This document shows, one piece after another, positions 24,040 to 36,208 of a stretch of DNA of 64,000 nucleotides (the stretch's first letter is position 1; the number at the start of each line of letters is the position of its first letter). Source of the stretch: Clusia tigrina (lineage: Eukaryota; Arthropoda; Insecta; Diptera; Clusiidae); the NCBI GenBank assembly GCA_920105625.2, contig OV050030.1, forward strand, positions 215,062,325 to 215,126,324, given 5' to 3'. The notes under the pieces were generated by a model. That model worked only from the letters and a program-made list of their open reading frames with translations, did not search any database and had not been told where the DNA came from. A program made the translations under genes and the position numbers.

Positions 24040-25790
24040 AGATTTTATTAAGCTGCAGTAAAAAGTTACAAACATTTGATTGTTGCAAACTTTGATAGAT
24101 ATAGGACGCACCGTATAGAAGTTAGAGTCATTTGAAGTTTTATCAGTGTTTGATTTGGGACTCAAGGGTAGCATAGCTATGAGCGATAGCTTAAATTGAT
24201 AAGAGGCTCGAGTACTTTATTTTCACAAAATTTCAAGATTTTATTAAGCTCCAGTAAAAAGTTACAAGCATTTGAATGTTGCATACTTTGATAGGTATAG
24301 ATCGCACCGTATAGAAGTTAGGGCCATTTGAAGTTCTATCAGTGTTTGATTTGGGACTCAAGGGTAGCATAGCTATGACCGATAACTTGAATTGATAAGA
24401 GGCTCGACTACTTTATTGTCACAAAATTTCAAGACTTTATTACACTCCAATAAGAAGTTACAAGCATTAGATTGTTGAAAACTTAGATAGGTATAGGACG
24501 CATCGTATAGAAGTGAGGCCATTTTAAGTTTTATCAGTATTTGATTTGGGACTCAAGGGTAGCATAGCTATGAGCGATAGCTTAAATTGATAAGAGGCTC
24601 GAGTACTTCATTGTCACAAAATTTCAAGATTTTATGACGCTCCAGCAAATAGTTACAAGCATTTGATTGTTGCAAACTTTGATAGGTATAGGACGCACCG
24701 TAAGGGCCATTTTAAGTTTTATCAGTGTTTGATTTGGGACTCAAGGGTAGCATAGCTATGAGCGATAGCTTAAATTGATAAGAGGCTCGAGTACTTTATT
24801 GTCACCAAATTTCAAGGTTTTATGACTCTCCAGTAAAAAGTTACAAGCATTTAATAGTTGCAAACTTTTATAGGTGTCGGACGCACCGTATAGAAGTTAG
24901 GGCCATTTGAATTTTTATCAGTGTTTGATTTGGGACTCAAGAGTAGCATAGCTATGAGGGATAGCTTAAATTGACAAGAGGCTCGAGTACTTTATTGTCA
25001 CAAAATTTCAAGATTTTATTAAGCTCCAGTAAAAAGTTACAAACATTTGATTGTTGCAAACTTTGATAAGTATAGGACGCACCATATAGAAGTAAGAGCC
25101 ATTTGAAGTTTTATCAGTGTTTGATTTGGGACTCAAGGGTAGCATAGCTATGAGCGATAGCTTAAATTGATAAGAGGCTCGAGTACTTTATTGTCACCAA
25201 ATTTCAAGGTTTTATGACTCTCCAGTAAAAAGTTACAAGCATTTGATTATTGCAAACTTTGATAGGTGTAGGACGCACCGTATAGAAGTTAGGACCATTT
25301 GCAGTTTTATCAGTGTTTGATTTGGGACTCAAGGGTAGCATAGCTATGAGCGATAACTTGAATTGATAAGAGGCTCGAGTACTTTATTGTCACAAAATTT
25401 CAAGACTTTATTACGCTCCAATAAAAAGTTACAAGCATTTGATTATTGAAAACTTTGATAGGTATAGGACGCAACGTATAGAAGTTAGGGCCATTTGAAG
25501 CTTTATCAGTGTTTGATTTGGGACTCAATGGTAGCATAACTATGAGCGATAGCTTGAATTGATAAGAGGCTCGAGTACTTTATTGTCACCAAATTTCAAG
25601 TTTTTATGACGCTCCAGTAAAAAGTTACAAGCATTTGATTGTTGCAAACTTTGATAGGTGTAGTACGCAACGTATAGAAGTTAGGGCCATTTGAAGTTTT
25701 ATCAGTGTTTTATTTGAGACTCAAGGGTAGCATAGCTATGAGAGATAGCTTAAATTGACAAGAGGCTCGAGTTCTTTATTGTCACAAAAT
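24040..25790 (-). repeat. Tandem HOR copy, about 1754-bp period (pairs with 25794-27540)
   Basis: AGCTGCAGTAAAAAG at 24051 and 25805, AGAGTCATTTGAAG, TTATTTTCACAAAATTTC and TTAGATTGTTGAAAAC recur in the same order about 1754 bp apart (9 monomers minus 10 bp). The ACCATATAGAAGTAAGAG unit recurs at 25081 and 27033, 1952 bp apart, so the second copy has one extra monomer. Confidence 0.72.
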
Positions 25791-27599
25791 TTCAAGATTT
25801 TATTAAGCTGCAGTAAAAAGTTACAAACATTTGATTGTTGCAAACTTTGATAGATATAGGACGCACCGTATAGAAGTTAGAGTCATTTGAAGTTTTATCA
25901 GTGTTTGATTTGGGACTCAAGGGTAGCATAGCTATGAGCGATAGCTTAAATTGATAAGAGGCTCGAGTACTTTATTTTCACAAAATTTCAAGATTTTATT
26001 AAGCTCCAGTAAAAAGTTACAAGCATTTGAATGTTGCATACTTTGATAGGTATAGATCGCACCGTATAGAAAGTTAGGGCCATTTGAAGTTCTATCAGTG
26101 TTTGATTTGGGACTCAAGGGTAGCATAGCTATGACCGATAACTTGAATTGATAGGAGGCTCGACTACTTTATTGTCACAAAATTTCAAGACTTTATTACA
26201 CTCCAATAAGAAGTTACAAGCATTAGATTGTTGAAAACTTTGATAGGTATAGGACGCATCATATAGAAGTGAGGCCATTTTAAGTTTTATCAGTATTTGA
26301 TTTGGGACTCAAGGGTAGCATAGCTATGAGCGATAGCTTAAATTGATAAGAGGCTCGAGTACTTTATTGTCACAAAATTTCAAGATTTTATGACGCTCCA
26401 GCAAAAAGTTACAAGCATTTGATTGTTGCAAACTTTGATAGGTATAGGACGCACCGTAAGGGCCATTTTAAGTTTTATCAGTGTTTGATTTGGGACTCAA
26501 GGGTAGCATAGCTATGAGCGATAGCTTAAATTGATAAGAGGCTCGAGTACTTTATTGTCACCAAATTTCAAGGTTTTATGACTCTCCAGTAAAAAGTTAC
26601 AAGCATTTGATTGTTGCAAACTTTGATAGGTGTAGGACGCACCGTATAGAAGTTAGGACCATTTGCAGTTTTATCAGTGTTTGAGTTGGGACTCGAGTGT
26701 AGCATAGCTATGAGCAATAGATTAAATTAATAAGAGGCTCGAGTACTTTACTGTCACAAAATTTCAAGGTGTTATGACGCTCCAGTAAAAACTTACAAGC
26801 ATTTGATTGTTGCAAACTTTTATAGGTGTCGGACGCACCGTATAGAAGTTAGGGCCATTTGAATTTTTATCAGTGTTTGATTTGGGACTCAAGAGTAGCA
26901 TAGCTATGAGGGATAGCTTAAATTGACAAGAGGCTCGAGTACTTTATTGTCACAAAATTTCAAGATTTTATTAAGCTCCAGTAAAAAGTTACAAACATTT
27001 GATTGTTGCAAACTTTGATAAGTATAGGACGCACCATATAGAAGTAAGAGCCATTTGAAGTTTTATCAGTGTTTGATTTGGGACTCAAGGGTAGCATAGC
27101 TATGAGCGATAGCTTAAATTGATAAGAGGCTCGAGTACTTTATTGTCAGAAAATTTCAAGATTTTATTAAGCTCTAGTAAAAAGTTACAAGCATTTGAAT
27201 TTTGCATACTTTGATAGGTAAAGATCGCACCGTATAGAAGTTAGGGCCATTTGAAGTTGTATCAGTTTTTGATTTGGGACTCAAGGCTAGCATAGCGATA
27301 CCTTAAATTGACAAGAGGCTCGACTACTTTATTGTCACAAAATTTCAAGACTTTATTACGCTCCAATAAAAAGTTACAAGCATTTGATTGTTGAAAACAT
27401 TGATAGGTATAGGACGCACCGTATAGAAGTTAGGGCAATTTGAAGCTTTATCAATGTTTGATTTGGGACTCAATGGTAGCATAACTATGAGCGAAAGCTT
27501 GAATTGATAAGAGGCTCGAGTACTTTATTGTCACCAAATTTCAAGATTTTATGACTCTCCAGTAAAAAGTTACAAGCATTTGATTATTGCAAACTTTGA

Positions 27600-27615
27600 T
27601 AGGTGTAAAGTTAGG
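27600..27615 (-). other. 15-bp deletion inside a monomer
   Basis: GATAGGTGTAAAGTTAGGGCC lacks the bases GGACGCACCGTATAG normally between GTGTA and AAGTT. Confidence 0.82.
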
Positions 27616-28237
27616 GCCATTTGAAGTTTTGTCAGTGTTTGATTTGGGACTCGAGGGTAGCATAGCTATGGGTGATAACTTAAATTGATAAGAGGCTCAA
27701 GTACTTTATTGTCACAAAATTTCAAGATTTTATTAATCTCCAGTAAAAAGTTACAAGCATTTTATTGTTGCAAACTTTGATAGGTATAGGACGCACCGTA
27801 AAGAAGTTATGGCCATTTGAAGTTTTACCAGTGTTTGATTTGGGACCATAGGGTAGCATAGCTATGAGCGATAACTTGAATTGATAAGAGGCTCGAGTAC
27901 TTTATTGTCACCAAATTTCAAGGTTTTATGACGCTCCAGTAAAAAGTTACAAGCATTTGATTGTTGCAAACTTTGATAGGTGTAGGACGCACCGTGTAGA
28001 AGTTAGGGCCATTTGAAGTTTTGTCAGTGCTTGATTTGGGACTCAAGGGTAGCATAGCTATGAGCGATAGCTTAAATTGATAAGAGGCTCGAGTACTTTA
28101 TTGTCACAAAATTTCAAGATTTTATTAAGCTCCAGTAAAAAGTTACAAGCATTTGAATGTTGCATACTTTGATAGGTATAGATCGCACCGTATAGAAGTT
28201 AGGGCGATTTGAAGTTTTATCAGTCTTTGATTTGGGA

Positions 28238-29486
28238 CTCAAGGCTAGCATAGCTATGAGCGATAGCTTAAATTGATAAGAGGCTCGAGTACTTTATTCT
28301 CACAAAATTTTAAGATTTTATTAAGCTCCAGTAAAAAGTTACAAGCATTTGAATATTGCTTACTTTGATAGTTATAGATCGCACCGTATAGAAGTTAGGG
28401 CCATTTGAAGTTTTATCAGTCTTTGATTTTGGACTCAAGGCTAGCATAGCTATGAGCGATACCTTAAGTTGACAAGAGGCTCGACTACTTTATTGTCACA
28501 AAATTTCAAGACTTTATTACACTCCAATAAAAAGTTACAAACATTTGATTGTTGAAAACTTTGATAGGTATAGGACGCATCGTATAGAAGTGAGGCCGTT
28601 TTAAGTTTTATCAGTGTTTGATTTGGGACTCAAGGGTAGCATAGCTATGAGTTATAGCTTAAATTGTTAAGAGGCTCGAGTACTTTATTGTCACAAAATT
28701 TCAAGATTTTATTAAGCTCCAGTAAAAAGTTACAAGCATTTTATTGTTGCAAACTCTGATAGGTATAGGACGCACCGTATATAAGTTAGGGCTATTTGAA
28801 GTTTTATCAGTGTTTGATTTGAGACTCAAGGGTAGCATATCTATGAGCGATAGCTTGAATTGATAAGAGGCTCGAGTACTTTATTGTCACCAAATTTCAA
28901 GGTTTTATGACTCTCCAGTAAAAAGTTACAAGCATTTGATTGTTGCAAACTTTGATACGTGTAGGACGCACCGTATAGAAGTTAGGGCCATTTGAAGTTG
29001 TATCAGTATTTGATTTGGGACTCAAGGGTAGCATAGCTATGAGCTATAGCTTAAATTGATAAGAGGCTCGAGTACTTTATTCTCACAAAATTTCAAGATT
29101 TTATTAAGCTCCAGTAAAAAGTTACAAGCATTTGAATGTTGCATACTTTTATAGGTATAGATCGCACCGTATAGAAGTTAGGTCCATTTGAAGTTCTATC
29201 AGTGTTTGATTTGGGACTCAAGGGTAGCATAGCTATGAGCGATAACTTGAATTGATAAGAGGCTCGAGTACTTTATTGTCACAAAATTTCAAGACTTTAT
29301 TACGCTCCAATAAAAAGTTACAAGCATTTGATTATTGAAAACTTTGATAGGTATAGGACGCAACGTGTATAAGTTAGGGCCATTTGAAGCTTTATCAGTG
29401 TTTGATTTGGGACTCAATGGTAGCATAACTATGAGCGATAGCTTGAATTGATAAGAGGCTCGAGTACTTTATTGTCACCAAATTTC
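28238..29486 (-). repeat. Segmental duplication, copy B (pairs with 22007-23255)
   Basis: This is the partner of copy A, offset by 6231 bp. It differs from A at scattered positions, for example ACCTTAAGTTG at 28461 and GTGAGGCCGTTT at 28590. Units immediately upstream (27.1-28.1 kb) also resemble 20.9-21.9 kb less closely. The whole is part of a duplication of about 6.2-6.8 kb in the minus block. Confidence 0.82.
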
Positions 29487-30539
29487 AAGTTTTTATGACG
29501 CTCCAGTAAAAAGTTACAAGCATTTGATTGTTGCAAACTTTGATAGGTGTAGGACGCACCGTATAGAAGTTAGGGCCATTTGAAGTTTTCTCAGTGTTTG
29601 ATTTTGGACTGGAGGGTAGCATAGCTATGAGCGATAGCTTAAATTGATAAGAGGCTCAAGTACTTTATTGTCACAAAATTTCAAGATTTTATTAAGCTCC
29701 AGTAAAAAGTTACAAGCATTTTATTGTTGCAAACTTTGATAGGTATAGATCGCACCGTATAGAAGTTAGGGCCATTTGAAGTGTTATCAGTCTTTGATTT
29801 GGGACTCAAGGCTAGCATAGCTATGAGCGATACCTTAAATTGACAAGAGGCTCGACTACTTTATTGTCACAAAATTTCAAGGCTTTATTACGCTCCAATA
29901 AAAAGTTCCAAGCATTTGATTGTTGACAATTTTGATAGATATAGGACGCATCGTATAGAAGTAGGGCCATTTGAAGTTTTATCAGTGTTTTATTTGAGAC
30001 TCAAGGGTAGCATAGCTATGAGAGATAGCTTAAATTGACAAGAGGCTCGAGTTCTTTATTGTCACAAAATTTCAAGATTTTATTAAGCTGCAGTAAAAAG
30101 TTACAAACATTTGATTGTTGCAAACTTTGATAGATATAGGACGCACCGTATAGAAGTTAGAGTCATTTGAAGTTTTATCAGTGTTTGATTTGGGACTCAA
30201 GGGTAGCATAGCTATGAGCAATAGCTTAAATTGATAAGAGGCTCGAGTACTTTATTTTCACAAAATTTCAAGATTTTATTAAGCTCCAGTAAAAAGTTAC
30301 AAGCATTTGAATGTTGCATACTTTGATAGGTATAGATCGCACCGTATAGAAGTTAGGGCCATTTGAAGTTCTATCAGTGTTTGATTTGGGACTCAAGGGT
30401 AGCATAGCTATGACCGATAACTTGAATTGATAAGAGGCTCGACTACTTTATTGTCACAAAATTTCAAGACTTAATTACACTCCAATAAGAAGTTACAAGC
30501 ATTAGATTGTTGAAAACTTTGATAGGTATAGGACGCATC

Positions 30540-30600
30540 GTATAGAAGTGAGGCCCTTTTAAGTTTTATCAGTATTTGATTTGGGACTCGAAGGTAGCAT
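30540..30600 (-). other. Hybrid monomer at end of 6.8-kb duplication
   Basis: To its left the unit matches the AGTATTTGATTTGGGACTC form seen near 24535 and 26290. From ACTCGAAGGTAGC (30586) onward it matches the form at 23768, exactly 6818 bp earlier. The right arm of palindrome 2 skips from the mirror of about 30.6 kb to the mirror of 23.77 kb at this same point (56.07 kb). This marks one end of a 6818-bp insertion present only in the left arm. Confidence 0.75.
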
Positions 30601-31117
30601 AGCTATGAGCGATAGCTTAAATTAATAGGAGGCTTGAGTACTTTATTGTCACAAAATTTCAAGGTTTTATGACGCTCCAGTAAAAACTTGCAAGCATTTG
30701 ATTGTTGCAAACTTTTATAGGTGTCGGACGCACCGTATAGAAGTTAGGGCCATTTGAAGTTTTATCAGTGTTTTATTTGAGACTCAAGGGTAGCATAGCT
30801 ATGAGAGATAGCTTAAATTGACAAGAGGCTCGAGTTCTTTATTGTCACAAAATTTCAAGATTTTATTAAGCTGCAGTAAAAAGTTACAAACATTTGATTG
30901 TTGCAAACTTTGATAGATATAGGACGCACCGTATAGAAGTTAGAGTCATTTGAAGTTTTATCAGTGTTTGATTTGGGGTTTCAAGGGTAGCATAGCTATG
31001 AGCGATAGCTTAAATTGATAAGAGGCTCGAGTACTTTATTTTCACAAAATTTCAAGATTTTATTAAGCTCCAGTAAAAAGTTACAAGCATTTGAATGTTG
31101 CATACTTTGATAGGTAT

Positions 31118-31135
31118 AGATCGCACCTCGACTAC
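31118..31135 (-). other. 95-bp deletion junction in the minus block
   Basis: GATCGCACC joins directly to TCGACTACTTTATTG. The mirrored region in the right arm (about 53865-53985) keeps the intervening bases, and the mirror sum steps from 85006 to 85101, a 95-bp loss. It shortens one unit to about half a monomer. Confidence 0.85.
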
Positions 31136-31989
31136 TTTATTGTCACAAAATTTCAAGACTTTATTACACTCCAATAAGAAGTTACAAGCATTAGATTGTT
31201 GAAAACTTTGATAGGTATAGGACGCATCATATAGAAGTGAGGCCATTTTAAGTTTTATCAGTATTTGATTTGGGACTCAAGGGTAGCATAGCTATGAGCG
31301 ATAGCTTAAATTGATAAGAGGCTCGAGTACTTTATTGTCACAAAATTTCAAGATTTTATGACGCTCCAGCAAAAAGTTACAATCATTTGATTGTTGCAAA
31401 CTTTGATAGGTATAGGACGCACCGTAAGGGCCATTTTAAGTTTTATCAGTGTTTGATTTTGGACTCAAGGGTAGCATAGCTATGAGCGATAGCTTAAATT
31501 GATAAGAGGCTCGAGTACTTTATTGTCACCAAATTTCAAGGTTTTATGACTCTCCAGTAAAAAGTTACAAGCATTTGATTGTTGCAAACTTTGATAGGTG
31601 TAGGACGCACCGTATAGAAGTTAGGACCATTTGCAGTTTTATCAGTGTTTGAGTTGGGACTCGAGTGTAGCATAGCTATGAGCAATAGATTAAATTAATA
31701 AGAGGCTCGAGTACTTTACTGTCACAAAATTTCAAGGTGTTATGACGCTCCAGTAAAAACTTACAAGCATTTGATTGTTGCAAACTTTTATAGGTGTCGG
31801 ACGCACCGTATAGAAGTTAGGGCCATTTGAATTTTTATCAGTGTTTGATTTGGAACTCAAGAGTAGCATAGCTATGAGGGATAGCTTAAATTGACAAGAG
31901 GCTCGAGTACTTTATTGTCACAAAATTTCAAGATTTTATTAAGCTCCAGTAAAAAGTTACAAACATTTGATTGTTGCAAACTTTGATAA

Positions 31990-33740
31990 GTATAGGACGC
32001 ACCATATAGAAGTAAGAGCCATTTGAAGTTTTATCAGTGTTTGATTTGGGACTCAAGGGTAGCATAGCTATGAGCGATAGCTTAAATTGATAAGAGGCTC
32101 GAGTACTTTATTGTCACCAAATTTCAAGGTTTTATGACTCTCCAGTAAAAAGTTACAAGCATTTGATTGTTGCAAACTTTGATAGGTGTAGGACGCACCG
32201 TATAGAAGTTAGGACCATTTGCAGTTTTATCAGTGTTTGATTTGGGACTCAAGGGTAGTATAGCTATGAGCGATAACTTGAATTGATAAGAGGCTCGAGT
32301 ACTTTATTGTCACAAAATTTCAAGACTTTATTACGCTCCAATAAAAAGTTACAAGCATTTGATTATTGAAAACTTTGATAGGTATAGGACGCAACGTATA
32401 GAAGTTAGGGCCATTTGAAGCTTTATCAGTGTTTGGTTTGGGACTCAATGGTAGCATAACTATGAGCGATAGCTTGAATTGATAAGAGGCTCGAGTACTT
32501 TATTGTCACCAAATTTCAAGTTTTTATGACGCTCCAGTAAAAAGTTACAAGCATTTGATTGTTGCAAACTTTGATAGGTGTAGGACGCACCGTATAGAAG
32601 TTAGGGCCATTTGGAGTTTTCTCAGTGTTTGATTTTGGACTGGAGGGTAGCTATGAGCGATAGCTTAAATTGATAAGAGGCTCAAGTACATTATTGTCAC
32701 AAAATTTCAAGATTTTATTAAGCTCCAGTAAAAAGTTACAAGCATTTTATTGTTGCAAACTTTGATAGGTATAGATCGCACCGTATAGAAGTTAGGGCCA
32801 TTTGAAGTGTTATCAGTCTTTGATTTGGGACTCAAGGCTAGCATAGCTATGAGCGATACCTTAAATTGACAAGATGCTCGACTACTTTATTGTCACAAAA
32901 TTTCAAGACTTTATTACACTCCAATAAGAAGTTACAAGCATTAGATTGTTGAAAACTTTGATAGGTATAGGACGCATCGTATAAAAGTGAGGCCATTTTA
33001 AGTTTTATCAGTGTTTGATTTGGGACTCAAGGGTAGCATAGCTATGAGCGATAGCTTAAATTGATAAGAGGCTCGAGTACTTTATTGTCACAAAATTTCA
33101 AGATTTTATGACGCTCCAGCAAAAAGTTACAAGCATTTGATTGTTGCAAACTTTGATAGGTATAGGACGCACCGTAAGGGCCATTTTAAGTTTTATTAGT
33201 GTTTGATTTGGGACTCAAGGGTAGCATAGCTATGAGCGATAGCTTAAATTGATAAGAGGCTCGAATACTTTATTGTCACCAAATTTCAAGGTTTTATGAC
33301 TCTCCAGTAAAAAGTTACAAGCATTTAACTGTTGCAAACTTTGATAGGTGTAGGACGCACCGTATAGAAGTTAGGACCATTTGCAGTTTTATCAGTGTTT
33401 GAGTTGGGACTCGAGTGTAGCATAGCTATGAGCAATAGCTTAAATTAATAAGAGGCTCGAGTACTTTACTGTCACAAAATTTCAAGGTGTTATGACGCTC
33501 CAGTAAAAACTTGCAAGCATTTGATTGTTGCAAACTTTTATAGGTGTCGGACGCACCGTATAGAAGTTAGGGCCATTTGAAATTTTATCAGTGTTTGATT
33601 TGGTACTCAAGAGTAGCATAGCTATGAGGGATAGCTTAAATTGACAAGAGGCTCGAGTACTTTATTGTCACAAAATTTCAAGATTTTATTAAGCTCCAGT
33701 AAAAGGTTACAAACATTTGATTGTTGCAAACTTTGATAAG
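31990..33740 (-). repeat. Tandem HOR copy, 1750-bp period
   Basis: ACCATATAGAAGTAAGAG at 32001 recurs at 33751 (1750 bp). The same period separates the mirrored units at 51248 and about 52998 on the right arm, so this tandem pair existed before the inversion. Confidence 0.78.
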
Positions 33741-33859
33741 TATAGGACGCACCATATAGAAGTAAGAGCCATTTGAAGTTTTATCAGTGTTTGATTTGGG
33801 ACTCAAGGGTAGCATAGCTATGAGCGATAGCTTAAATTGATAAGAGGCTCGAGTACTTT

Positions 33860-36208
33860 ATTGTCACAAAATTTCAAGATTTTATTAAGCTCCAGTAAAA
33901 GGTTACAAGCATTTGAATGTTGCATACTTTGATAGGTATAGATCGCACCGTATAGAAGATAGGGCCATTTGAATTTCAATCAATGTTTGATTTGGGACTC
34001 AAGGGTAGCATAGCTATGAGCGATAACTTGAATTGATAAGAGGCTCGAGAACTTTATTGTCACCAAATTTCAAGGTTTTATAACGCTCCAGTAAAAAGTT
34101 ACAAGCATTTGATTGTTGCAAACTTTGATAGGTATAGGACGCACCGTCTAGAAGTTAGGCCCATTTAAAGTTTATCAGTGTTTGATTTGGGACTCGAGGG
34201 TAGCATAGCTATGAGCGATAGCTTAAATTGACAAGAGGCTCGAGTACTTTATTGTCACAGAATTTCAAGGTTTTATGACGCTCCAGTAAAAACTGGCAAG
34301 CATTTGATTGTTGCAAACTTTTGTAGGTGTGGGACGCATCGTATAGAAGTTAGGGCCATTTTAAGTTTTATTAGTGTTTGATTTGGGACTCAAGGGTAGC
34401 TAGCTATGAGCGATAGCTTAAATTGATAAGAGGCTCGAGTACTTTATTGTCACCAAATTTCAAGGTTTTATGACGCTCCAGTAAAACGTTACAAGCATTT
34501 GATTGTTGCAAACTTTGATAGGTGTAGGATGCACCGTATATTAGTTAGGGCCATTTGAAGTTTTATCAGTGTTTGATTTGGGACTCAAGGGTAGCATAGC
34601 TATGAGCGATAGCTTAAATTGATAAGAGGCTCGAGTACTTTATTCTCACAAAATTTCAAAATTTTATTAAGCTCCAGTAAAAACTTACAAGCATTTGAAT
34701 ATTGCTTATTTTGATAGTTATAGATCGCACCGTATAGAAGTTAGGGCCATTTAAAGTTTTATCAGTCTTTGATTTGGGACTCAAGGCTAGCATAGCTATC
34801 AGCGATACCTTAAATTGACAAGAGGCTCGACTACTTTATTGTCACAAAATTTCAAGACTTTATTACGCTCCAATAAAAAGTTACAAACATTTGATTGTTG
34901 AAAACTTTGATAGGTATAGGACGCATCGTATAGAAGTGAGGCCATTTTAAGTTTTATCAGTGTTTGATTTGGGACTGAAGGGTAGCATAGCTATGAGCGA
35001 TAGCTAAAATTGACAGAGGCTCGAGTTCTTTATTGTCACAAAATTTGAAGGTTTTATGACGCTCCAGTAAAAACTGGCAAGCATTTGATTGTTGCAAACT
35101 TTTATAGGTGTGGGACGCACCGTATAGAAGTTAGGGTCATTTGAAGTTTTATCAGTGGTTGATTTGGGACTCAAGGGTAGCATGGCTATGAGTTATAGCT
35201 TCAATTGTTAAGAGGCTCGAGTACTTTATTGTCACAAAATTTCAAGATTTTATTAAGCTCCAGTAAAAAGTTACAAGCATTTTGTTGTTGCAAACTCTGA
35301 TAGGTATAGGACGCACCGTATAGAAATTAGGGCCATTTGAAGTTTTATCAGTGTTTGATTTGAGACTCAAGGGTAGCATAGCTATGAGCGATAGCTTGAA
35401 TTGATAAGATGCTCGAGTACTTTATTGTCACCAAATTTCAAGGTTTTATGACTCTCCAGTAAAAAGTTACAAGCATTTGATTGTTGCAAACTTTGATAGG
35501 TGTAGGATGCACCGTATAGAAGTTAGGGCCATTTGAAGTTTTATCAGTGTTTGATTTGGGACTCAAGGGTAGCATAGCTAGGAGCGATAGCTTCAATTGA
35601 TAAGAGGCTCGAGTACTTTATTCTCACAAAATTTCAAGATTTTATTAAGCTCCAGTAAAAAGTTACAAGCATTTGAATGTTGCATACTTTGATAGGTATA
35701 GGACGCACCGTAAAGACGTTATCGCCATTTGAAGTTTTACCAGTGTTTGATTTGGGACTCAAGGGTAGCATAGCTATGAGCGATAGCTTGAATTGATAAG
35801 ATGCTCGAGTACTTAATTGTCACCAAATTTCAAGACTTTATTACGCTCCAATAAAAAGTTACAAGCATTTGATTGTTGAAAACTTTGATAGGTATAGGAC
35901 GCAACGTATAGAAGTTAGGGCCATTTGAAGCTTTATCAGTGTTTGATTTGGGACTCAATGGTAGCATAACTATGAGCGATAGCTTGAATTGATAAGAGGC
36001 TCGAGTACTTTATTGTCACAAAATTTCAAGTTTTTATGACGCTCCAGTAAAAAGTTACAAGCATTTGATTGTTGCAAACTTTGATAGGTGTAGGACGCAC
36101 CGTATAGAAGTTAAGGCCATTTGAAGTTTTCTCAGTGTTTGATTTTGGACTCGAGGGTAGCATAGCTATGAGCGATAGCTTAAATTGATAAGAGGTTCGA
36201 GTACTTTA
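33860..36208 (-). repeat. Beta 12-monomer HOR, minus copy 1 (2349-bp period)
   Basis: GACTGAAGGGTAGC at 34973 recurs at 37322. GAATTTC followed by ATCA near 33971 recurs near 36319. Offsets are 2348-2349 (12 monomers minus 3 bp). Diagnostic units are GACTGAAGG, TTTGAATATTGCTTA, AAAACTGGCAAG with TTTTGTAGGTGTGGG, and GTCTAGAAGTTAGGCCC. The mirrored pair lies at 46.8-51.2 kb. Confidence 0.82.
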
